A stretch of DNA of 53,519 bases from CAITWF01 sp038231575. GTDB lineage: Bacteria > Verrucomicrobiota > Verrucomicrobiia > Opitutales > Opitutaceae. The stretch covers positions 1 to 53,519 of the forward strand of contig JBBRLB010000028.1 in the NCBI GenBank assembly GCA_038231575.1. Direction: 5' to 3'. Numbering within the stretch: position 1 is the first letter of the stretch; every line of letters begins with the position of its first letter. The translations under genes and the position numbers were made by a program. The notes under the pieces were generated by a model, which worked only from the letters and a program-made list of their open reading frames with translations, made no database searches and had not been told where the DNA came from. Shown piece after piece: positions 15,661 to 22,350 of the stretch.

Positions 15661-17189
15661 GGAAGCCGCTGCTCGAAGCACGCGGCCTCACCAAACGCTT
15701 CCCCGGCGTCACCGCGCTGCGCGACGTCGCCTTCGATCTCCGCGCCGGTGAAGTCCACGCGCTCTGCGGCGAAAATGGCGCGGGCAAATCCACGTTGATC
15801 AAACTGCTCTCGGGCATCCACCCGCATGGGAGCTACGAGGGCGATCTCGTCGTCGAGGATCGCGTCGTCGCCTTTCACTCGATTCGGGACGCGGAGGCCG
15901 CCGGCATCGCCGTCATCACACAGGAGTTCGCGCTGGTCGACGAACTCAGCGTGGCGGAAAACATTTTCCTCGGCCGCGCGCCAACGCGCGGCGTGCGCGT
16001 CGACTGGCTCGAGATGCACCAGCGCGCGGCCCTGCTGCTCGCCGACTTCGGCCTCGCGATCGCGCCCGAGACACCCGTGCGCGAACTTGGCATCGGTCAA
16101 AAGCAACTCGTCGAGATTGTGCGAGCGATGGACAAGAAAACACGCGTGCTGGTGCTCGATGAGCCGACGGCCGCGCTCACCGAGCAGGAAGTCGCCGTGC
16201 TCCTCGCTCACCTGCGCCGCCTGCGCGCGCAAGGCACGGCGTGCATCTACATTTCCCACAAACTCGACGAGGTCTTCGCGATCGCCGATCGCATCACGGT
16301 GCTGCGCGATGGCGCGAGTATCACCACGCTTGCAGTGCGCGATTGCTCCGTGCCGCTCGTGATCAAGCACATGGTCGGCCGCGAACTCGGCGATCTGTTT
16401 CCGCGGCGACCGAACGCGTCGCGCGGTGAGGTGCAGCTCTCGGTGCGCCGCCTGAACGTCGCGCCGGTAAAAAATGCGCCGCCCTTTCTGCGCGACCTCT
16501 CCTTCGAACTGCACGGCGGCGAAGTGCTCGGCTTCGGCGGCCTGATGGGCGCGGGTCGCTCCGAGCTGCTGCTCCACCTTTTCGGCGCGTGGGGCCATCG
16601 CGTTTCCGGCGAAGTCACGCTGCGCGATCGATCCTTTCCCGATCCGACGCCGCGGGCCGCAATTTCCCACGGCCTCGCGCTGGTCAGCGAAGACCGCAAG
16701 CGCCACGGCCTCGTCCTCGATCAAACGATCGGGTTCAACCTTTCGCTTTCAAGCCTGCCGCAGTTTGTGCGGACGGGAAAACTCGATCTTCCCGCCGAGC
16801 ATGTGCGGAATCAGACCTTTTTTGAATCACTGCGGGTCAAGGCGCCGAACCAAACGGCGCGGGTCAGCGGGCTCTCCGGCGGCAATCAGCAAAAGGTCGT
16901 CCTCGGCAAATCGCTCATGACGGAGCCGACGGTCGTCATGCTCGACGAGCCGACCCGCGGCATCGACGTCGGCGCCAAGCTCGAAGTCTACGAGTTGATC
17001 AACCGCCTGACCGCCGAGGGCAAAGCCGTCATCCTCGTCTCGAGCGAACTCCCCGAACTCATGGGCATGAGCGATCGCATCATCATGCTGCACGAAGGAA
17101 GGATCGGCGGAGAGTTTGCCCGCGCCGATTTTTCTCAGGAGAAACTCCTCGCCGCCGCGATGGGCCACGCCACGCGCAGTGCGGCGTAA
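15612..17189 (+). CDS. xylG: D-xylose ABC transporter ATP-binding protein
   Basis: 525 residues from GTG 15612, a duplicated sugar-type ATPase. In the first half: Walker A GENGAGKST at 53-61, a weak signature LGIGQKQLVEI at 159-169 (typical for this subfamily) and Walker B LVLDEPT at 180-186. In the second half: LMGAGRSELLLHLFG, LSGGNQQKVVLGKSL and VVMLDEPTRGID. It drives import with XylF and XylH. Residues 1-16 (PAPDHSSLDISHSSFG) are encoded by an intergenic repeat, and the conserved region begins with PLLEARGLTKRFPGVTAL, so the real start is uncertain. Confidence 0.9.
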   Translation: MPAPDHSSLDISHSSFGKPLLEARGLTKRFPGVTALRDVAFDLRAGEVHALCGENGAGKSTLIKLLSGIHPHGSYEGDLVVEDRVVAFHSIRDAEAAGIAVITQEFALVDELSVAENIFLGRAPTRGVRVDWLEMHQRAALLLADFGLAIAPETPVRELGIGQKQLVEIVRAMDKKTRVLVLDEPTAALTEQEVAVLLAHLRRLRAQGTACIYISHKLDEVFAIADRITVLRDGASITTLAVRDCSVPLVIKHMVGRELGDLFPRRPNASRGEVQLSVRRLNVAPVKNAPPFLRDLSFELHGGEVLGFGGLMGAGRSELLLHLFGAWGHRVSGEVTLRDRSFPDPTPRAAISHGLALVSEDRKRHGLVLDQTIGFNLSLSSLPQFVRTGKLDLPAEHVRNQTFFESLRVKAPNQTARVSGLSGGNQQKVVLGKSLMTEPTVVMLDEPTRGIDVGAKLEVYELINRLTAEGKAVILVSSELPELMGMSDRIIMLHEGRIGGEFARADFSQEKLLAAAMGHATRSAA

Positions 17190-17213
17190 ACGACTGACCA
17201 TGAAACTTAAGTT

Positions 17214-17292
17214 TGTCATTCTGCACGAAGTGAAGAATCCACGCTTTCGTCTTCAGGCCACACGTGGATTCTTCGCTCCGCTTAGAATGACA
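17214..17292. repeat. Palindromic dispersed repeat, copy 1
   Basis: The left arm (TGTCATTCTGC then GAAGAATCCACG) and the right arm (CGTGGATTCTTCGCTCCG then TAGAATGACAG) are inverted, with a loop near 17245-17263. The same arms appear in copy 2 at 19709-19802. It lies in the 125-base gap between xylG and xylH and is strong enough to act as an attenuating hairpin in the operon, although no T-run follows. Confidence 0.7.
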
Positions 17293-17314
17293 GAGAGCGC
17301 CTGAGCTTTTTGGG

Positions 17315-18439
17315 ATGAACGCCAAACTCTTCAAAAACCTCGCGATGCCGATCGCCCTCGTCGCGATCAGCGCATTCTTCGCGATCAAGGAGCCGGCGTT
17401 TCTCGGGCCGCGCAATCTCACGCAGCTTATCGTCGAATTTTCGATCACCGGCACGCTCGCGCTCGGGATGTTCATGATCCTGCTGACAGGCCAAATCGAT
17501 CTGTCAGTCGGCAGCGGCGTGGGCCTCGTCGGCGGCATCGCGGCGGTGCTGGTCTTTCAACAGGGCTGGTCGGCGCCGATCGCGATGGGCGCGGCATTTC
17601 TTGCGGCGCTCGTGCTGTGGACGCTGATGGGCACGCTCATCGTGCGGCAGCGCATCCCGTCGTTCATCATCACGCTCGGCGGCCTGCTGATCTTCAAAGG
17701 GCTCTTCTGGCTCGTCATTCAAAATTCCACCATCCCCGTGTCGCGCGGCGACGCGGAGAACCTCTACTCGCGGCTCACGACCTACTACCTGCCCGCGCCG
17801 ATTGGGTTTACGCTGGTCACACTCGTGGCGGTGGCACTCGGTTTTCTCGCGTGGCGCGGCCGGGCGGCGCGCACCGCGCATCAACTCGCCAACCCTCCCG
17901 CCGGAAAAGCCATCGCCCAGTGGCTCGCGCTGGCGGGGGCCTCGCTCGGACTCGTTTATTTCTTCAACCATTTCCGTGGCGTGCCGCTCTCGCTCGTCGT
18001 CCTCGCAACGACGGCGGGTGCGGTTTATTTTCTCACCCAACACACGCCGTTCGGTCGCTACCTCTACGCGATCGGGGGCAACGAGGAGGCCGCGGTGCTC
18101 TCCGGCATCGCGGTCAACCGGGTGCTCGTCGGCGCGTATATCTTGATGGGCGTGACCGTCGCCCTCACCGGTTTCATGACGACCGCCTACTCCGGTGCTT
18201 CGACCACGACCGTGGGCGACTTGATGGAACTCGACGCCATCGCCGCGTGCGTGATCGGCGGCACCGCGCTCAAAGGCGGACGCGGCACCGTGTGGGGCGT
18301 GATCTTCGGCGCGCTCATCATGACGGCACTGCTCAACGGCATGACCCTGCTCGCCGTCGCGCCCGAAATCAAATTCATCGCGCGCGGCGCGGTGCTCACC
18401 CTCGCCGTGTGGATGGACGTGAAGCTGGGGCGACGCTGA
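17315..18439 (+). CDS. xylH: D-xylose ABC transporter permease
   Basis: 374 residues with about ten membrane segments. The BPD_transp_2 hallmark GQIDLSVGSGVGLVGGIAAV follows the second helix, and the conserved C-terminal part has LYAIGGNEEAAVLSGI, VNRVLVGAYILMG, FMTTAYSGASTTTVGDLMEL and AIAACVIGGTALKGGRGTVW. The insertion around LANPPAGKAIAQWL is normal in XylH. Spacing to xylG is 125 bases and is filled by a palindromic repeat. It completes the xylF-xylG-xylH importer. Confidence 0.93.
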   Translation: MNAKLFKNLAMPIALVAISAFFAIKEPAFLGPRNLTQLIVEFSITGTLALGMFMILLTGQIDLSVGSGVGLVGGIAAVLVFQQGWSAPIAMGAAFLAALVLWTLMGTLIVRQRIPSFIITLGGLLIFKGLFWLVIQNSTIPVSRGDAENLYSRLTTYYLPAPIGFTLVTLVAVALGFLAWRGRAARTAHQLANPPAGKAIAQWLALAGASLGLVYFFNHFRGVPLSLVVLATTAGAVYFLTQHTPFGRYLYAIGGNEEAAVLSGIAVNRVLVGAYILMGVTVALTGFMTTAYSGASTTTVGDLMELDAIAACVIGGTALKGGRGTVWGVIFGALIMTALLNGMTLLAVAPEIKFIARGAVLTLAVWMDVKLGRR

Positions 18440-18449
18440 TTCGCTCCTC

Positions 18450-18532
18450 AGCGCAAAGACGTCACGGCGCTAAGGTCGGAAAAAGGACAGACTCTTCGCG
18501 ATCGAACTTTGCGCCTTGGCGTCTTCGCGCTT
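18450..18532. repeat. Inverted repeat between convergent xylH and dnaJ
   Basis: The arm around 18450-18475 (AGCGCAAAGACG, then GGCGC and AAGG) is inverted relative to the arm at 18507-18532 (CTTTGCGCCTTGG, then CGTCTTCGCGCTT). The dnaJ stop codon, 18531-18533, lies in the right arm. It sits where both transcripts end and may act as a bidirectional terminator, but there is no clear T-run. Confidence 0.5.
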
Positions 18533-19697
18533 AAAAGAATTTTTTCGCCTTCTCGAAGAACGTTTTCGAGGTCGGCTCATTGGCGTCGCCGCTGACGCGT
18601 GCGAATTCCTCGAGAATTTTTTTCTGCTCCGCTGTGAGCGACGTCGGCACCTCGACCTGCACGCGCACGAGTTGATCGCCCTGATGTCCGCCGCGCAGGC
18701 TCGGCATGCCCTTGCTGCGCAGCCGGAAGGTCGTGCCGCTCTGCGTGGCGACGGGAATTTTCAGCGAGGCTTTGCCGAACAGCGTCGGCACCTCGATGTT
18801 CCCGCCGAGCGTCGCGAGCGTAAACTTGATCGGAATCTCGCAAAACAGATCCTCGCCCTGGCGTTCGAAGAGCTCGTGTTCCTTCACCGCCAGCACGATG
18901 TAGAGATCACCGGGCTGGCCGCCGGCCATGCCCGCTTCGCCGTTGCCCGACGAGCGAAGGCGCGAACCCGTGTCGACGCCGGGGGGGATACGGACGTTGA
19001 GTTTCGTATTTTTCGCGACCCGGCCTTCGCCGCGACAGGCAGTGCAGGGTTTCTCGACATTGGTGCCGGCGCCGCCGCAGGTCGGGCACGTTTGCGTGAA
19101 CGTGATGATCCCGCCCGAGCACCGGATTTGGCCCGCACCGCGGCAGGTCGGGCAGGTCGTGCGTCGCGAGCCCGGCTCCGCCCCGCTGCCGTTGCAACGC
19201 TCACAGGCGGCGGCCTTGCGGAAGGAAATTTCCTTTTCCACGCCCCGCGCCGCCTCCTCGAGCGTGATCTCGAGATCGTAGCGGAGATCGGCGCCATCGC
19301 GACCGCCGCCGCCCCCTCCGCCGCCCCCGCCAAACATTTCGTCGAAAATCCCGCCGCCCCCCCCACCGCCGCCGCCCTGCTGGCCAAAGACCTCGCGGAA
19401 AATGTCGAACGGATCGTGGAAACCGCCGCCGCCCTGCATGCCACCGGGGCCGCGCGGCACGCCGCCGCCACCCTCGAACGCCGCCGCGCCGTAACGATCG
19501 TAGGCCGCGCGCTTGTCGGCGTCGCTCAGCACCTCGTAGGCGTGCGAGACTTTCTTGAACATCTCCTCCGCCTCCTTGTTGCCCGGGTTTTTGTCCGGGT
19601 GATACTGCACGGCCTTCTTGCGGTAGGCCTTCTTCATTTCTTCCGCGGTCGCCGTTTTTTCGACTCCGAGCAGTTCGTAGTAGTCTTCCTTCGCCAT
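18531..19697 (-). CDS. dnaJ: Chaperone protein DnaJ
   Basis: 388 residues, full-length type I DnaJ. The J domain (YYELLGVEKTATAEEMKKAY and the HPD motif in VQYHPDKNPG) is at the N-terminus, then a Gly/Phe-rich stretch with several runs of glycine, then four zinc motifs (CERCNGSG, CPTCRGAG, CPTCGGAG, CTACRGEG) that bind two zinc ions. The C-terminal substrate domains carry DLYIVLAVKEHELFERQGED. It stimulates DnaK ATPase and hands over unfolded clients. It follows grpE on the same strand across 121 bases that contain a palindromic repeat. Confidence 0.96.
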   Translation of the reverse strand: MAKEDYYELLGVEKTATAEEMKKAYRKKAVQYHPDKNPGNKEAEEMFKKVSHAYEVLSDADKRAAYDRYGAAAFEGGGGVPRGPGGMQGGGGFHDPFDIFREVFGQQGGGGGGGGGIFDEMFGGGGGGGGGGRDGADLRYDLEITLEEAARGVEKEISFRKAAACERCNGSGAEPGSRRTTCPTCRGAGQIRCSGGIITFTQTCPTCGGAGTNVEKPCTACRGEGRVAKNTKLNVRIPPGVDTGSRLRSSGNGEAGMAGGQPGDLYIVLAVKEHELFERQGEDLFCEIPIKFTLATLGGNIEVPTLFGKASLKIPVATQSGTTFRLRSKGMPSLRGGHQGDQLVRVQVEVPTSLTAEQKKILEEFARVSGDANEPTSKTFFEKAKKFF

Positions 19698-19708
19698 GGA
19701 TTCAGTTG

Positions 19709-19802
19709 GTCATTCTGAGCGGAGCGAAGAATCCCGTGGGATTTTCGACGCGCTGTTCGGATGCGGGTGCCCTGCTGGATTCTTCGCTGCGCTCAGAATG
19801 AC
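19709..19802. repeat. Palindromic dispersed repeat, copy 2
   Basis: Between grpE and dnaJ. The left arm is GTCATTCTGAGCGGAGCGAA then GAATCCCG; the right arm is GGATTCTTCGCTGCGCTCAG then AATGAC, an inverted pair with about 40 bases between. The arms match those of copy 1 at 17214-17292, so this is a family with at least two members in 2.6 kb. Confidence 0.75.
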
Positions 19803-19818
19803 AGGACAAATGGGTGGG

Positions 19819-20394
19819 TTATTTGTGGGCTGGTTTTGCCGGGCCGCTGGACACGACCACCGCCGCGGGCCGCAGCAAGCGGCCGTTGAGTGAATAGCCG
19901 GTGCGCACGACGGTGAGCACGTGTTCCTCTTTCACGTCGCCACTCGGCTGGTGCGACAGGGACTCGTGCTGGTGCGGGTCGAAGGGCTGGCCGAGGGGAT
20001 TGATTTCCTTGAGGCCATGGCTGGCGAGCGCACTGCGGAGTTGCGCGAGCACCATGTCGATACCGCCCGTGAGGGTCTTGAGATCGGCATTGGGCTGCTT
20101 CGCGGCGGCGAGGCCGAGGGCGAGATTGTCGACCGCCGGCAGCAGATCCTCCAGCACGCGGCCGGTGGCAATTTGCTTCAATTCGTCCTTTTCCCGCACG
20201 GTGCGGCGGCGGAAATTTTCAAAATCCGCCATGGCGCGCATGAACTTGTCGTAGTTAGCGGCGGCCTCGGCCTTCGCCGCGGCCAGCGCGTCGCCGGCGG
20301 GTTTGACGTCGGCGGACGCCGCGGCGTCCTTCGCCGCCTCGGGTTGAGGCGCGTTCGGGTTGTTCATGGGATCGGTGGATTCGGGCTCGGTCAT
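19819..20394 (-). CDS. grpE: Nucleotide exchange factor GrpE
   Basis: 191 residues. An Ala/Pro-rich disordered N-terminus is followed by a long helix (ANYDKFMRAMADFENFRRRT, the family motif being RxxAdFeNfrRR), then the four-helix dimer region and the beta wing with HESLSHQPSGDVKEEHVLTV and GYSLNGRLLRPAAVVVS. GrpE releases ADP from DnaK and works with DnaJ, encoded next. No CIRCE element was found upstream, so regulation by HrcA is not supported. Confidence 0.95.
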   Translation of the reverse strand: MTEPESTDPMNNPNAPQPEAAKDAAASADVKPAGDALAAAKAEAAANYDKFMRAMADFENFRRRTVREKDELKQIATGRVLEDLLPAVDNLALGLAAAKQPNADLKTLTGGIDMVLAQLRSALASHGLKEINPLGQPFDPHQHESLSHQPSGDVKEEHVLTVVRTGYSLNGRLLRPAAVVVSSGPAKPAHK

Positions 20395-20417
20395 GGATGC
20401 AAAGAGCGCCCACTCAA

Positions 20418-21266
20418 CTACGGCTTTTTCTTTTCTTCAAGTTTCTCTCGCAGTCCCTTTAGGAAGTCCGTCGTCTGCGTTCCGGCGTCCTTCAGCATCG
20501 CTTCGCCGGATTTCGCCGCGCCCCGCGCCGTGTCGCCCAACGCACGGCCAAAATCGCCCGGCACCAGCCGGCCCAGCGCCGGCCCGAGGTTTTCCGCCGC
20601 CACGCGCCGCAACACCTCGGGCACGAGCACCTGCTTCGCCTCAGTCACGTTTTCATAGTGTTGATCGACGGCCAGCTTGTATTCCTGCAGCGCGGGCTTC
20701 GTCGGCGAGTCGTCCGCGATCAAAAGTTGATCGAAGCGCAGCGCGAGTTTGCGGATCAGGAATTTACGCGGCGGCGGCGGCGGCGGGGCGTTGCGCGAGG
20801 TGGACTCGCCCAGCGTCGCGCGCGTCCCGGGCGCCGCTTTCGTAATCAGGCCGAGGTTCTCCTCGAACAATTCGGCGTTGGAGAGCCCGTCCGCGCGGCG
20901 GACCAGCGCGAGCCGGCGGACATCGAGCACCAGCTCATCGAGCACGACGCGCTCGGAAAACAGCGACAGGAGATCGCCGTCGGCGCGAAACTCCCGGAGT
21001 TGCACGAAATCCCCCGTCGAATAGCCCGGCGGGTTGGTCAGCACGAGGCCGCGAATGGTCAGCCGGCCCGTGAACGGATTGCACGAGAGGCTCGCGACTG
21101 TCGCCGCGAAGCCCGTGCGCGTCCGGATCTGCCGGAGCACAAACTCGGGCAGCAGCAGCATCCACGCGAGCGCGAAGAGGGCGCACGCCACGGCGATAAA
21201 AAACAGCACCCGGAGAAGAATCCTGCCGCGTCGGGAGTGTTCGTGGGTCGGCGCAGGCATGGTCAC
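20418..21266 (-). CDS. AsmA/DUF748-like membrane-anchored protein
   Basis: 282 residues from GTG 21266, which overlaps the manA stop as GTGA; an ATG at 21260 is the alternative. One N-terminal membrane anchor (LLRVLFFIAVACALFALAWM) is followed by a periplasmic part with PFTGRLTIRGLVLTNPPGYS, FVQLREFRADGDLLSLF and VLDELVLDVRRLALVRRADG, a pattern typical of AsmA/DUF748 proteins, then a Pro run and a helical tail. Family members affect envelope assembly or lipid traffic. The function here is unknown; the coupling to manA suggests envelope carbohydrate biosynthesis, but this is only inferred. Confidence 0.7.
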   Translation of the reverse strand: MTMPAPTHEHSRRGRILLRVLFFIAVACALFALAWMLLLPEFVLRQIRTRTGFAATVASLSCNPFTGRLTIRGLVLTNPPGYSTGDFVQLREFRADGDLLSLFSERVVLDELVLDVRRLALVRRADGLSNAELFEENLGLITKAAPGTRATLGESTSRNAPPPPPPRKFLIRKLALRFDQLLIADDSPTKPALQEYKLAVDQHYENVTEAKQVLVPEVLRRVAAENLGPALGRLVPGDFGRALGDTARGAAKSGEAMLKDAGTQTTDFLKGLREKLEEKKKP

Positions 21267-22246
21267 GAAAAGTTCTCCGTGACGAGCACGATCGCCGTCG
21301 TCTCCGCCGTGAACGTGAATGCGCCCGCAAACGGCACGATCACATTTTCGCCGCGCTCGAGTTTCTGGCCGAAGGCCGGCCGGCTGCCTGAGGTATTGTC
21401 GAAACTCGCGCGCACGCTGCCGCTGACGACGCTGAGGATGCGCGCCTGCTCGCCGGCGCGCAGATGAAAACGCTCGCCCGGACCCAGCACCAAACGGCGG
21501 ATCGAAAATTCCGGCGCGTCGGCGATGGTGCCCGAGGTCGGCGCCGCGCGCAGCGGCGAGGGCTCGAAATCATTCCAGTCGATCGAACGCAGCGACTCGG
21601 CGATGTGCAACTGGCGCGGTTGCCCGTCCAGCCCAACGCGGCCCCAGTCGAACACGCGGTAGGTCGTGTCGGAGTTCTGCTGGATCTCGAGGATGAGGTT
21701 GCCCGCCTGAATCGCGTGCACCTGGCCGCTGTGCACGAGGATCGAGTCGCCGGCGGCGACGCGAAAATGGTGCACACAGTCCTCGACGGTGTTGTCCGCA
21801 ATCGCGCGCTCGAACTGCTCGCGCGTGACGCCGCGCTTGAGCCCGACGATGAGCTGCGCGTCGGGCGCAGTGTGCGCGATATACCAGGTTTCCGTTTTCG
21901 GCTCGGCGCCGAGCGCCTGCGCGACGGCGGCCGGCGGGTGGACCTGCAGGCTGAGCCGCTCGCGGCAGTCGAGCCACTTGACAAGAATGGGAAATGGTTT
22001 TCCGACGGGCCATTTCGGCCCCATGATGTCCGCGCCGTGTTCCGCCAGCATGCGGCGCAGCGAAAAGCCGTTGAACGAACCGCCTTGCACGACCGACTGG
22101 GCCTCGGTCCGATCCACGATCTCCCAACTTTCGCCGATCGGGCCCGAGGGCGAAGGCGGCAGGGTCCGGCCGAGGGCGGTCTCGAGCCGGCGGCCACCCC
22201 AGACGCGTTCTTGATAGATCGGATGAAAACGGAGCAGATCGCGCAT
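21263..22246 (-). CDS. manA: Mannose-6-phosphate isomerase, class I
   Basis: 327 residues. It interconverts mannose 6-phosphate and fructose 6-phosphate in a zinc-dependent reaction. The zinc ligands are visible: Gln101 and His103 in SLQVHPPA, Glu119 in EPKTETWY and His177 in SGQVHAIQAG. The N-terminus PIYQERVWGGRRLE is the family's opening and the C-terminal cupin region has LGPGERFHLRAGEQARILSV. It faces ftsK across 104 bases. Confidence 0.9.
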   Translation of the reverse strand: MRDLLRFHPIYQERVWGGRRLETALGRTLPPSPSGPIGESWEIVDRTEAQSVVQGGSFNGFSLRRMLAEHGADIMGPKWPVGKPFPILVKWLDCRERLSLQVHPPAAVAQALGAEPKTETWYIAHTAPDAQLIVGLKRGVTREQFERAIADNTVEDCVHHFRVAAGDSILVHSGQVHAIQAGNLILEIQQNSDTTYRVFDWGRVGLDGQPRQLHIAESLRSIDWNDFEPSPLRAAPTSGTIADAPEFSIRRLVLGPGERFHLRAGEQARILSVVSGSVRASFDNTSGSRPAFGQKLERGENVIVPFAGAFTFTAETTAIVLVTENFS

Positions 22247-22294
22247 GAAGGGATTGACGAGTTTTTTGTGAAACAGTCGCGGGGGGGTTTACAT

Positions 22295-22322
22295 TTGACC
22301 GCCCGGCTTGTTAGCGTGGAAT
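22295..22322 (+). promoter_or_regulatory. Possible sigma-70 promoter for ftsK
   Basis: TTGACC (22295-22300), a 16-base spacer and TGGAAT (22317-22322) resemble -35 and -10 boxes, the first with one mismatch and the second with two. The ftsK ATG is 28 bases beyond the second box. The match is modest and was judged by eye. Confidence 0.3.
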
Positions 22323-22350
22323 CCGCAGAACTTTAAGTCGGCCCACACAA

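Noticed and set aside
20395..20417. A CIRCE element for HrcA control of grpE-dnaJ.
   Set aside because: No TTAGCACTC-N9-GAGTGCTAA-like repeat is present upstream of grpE.
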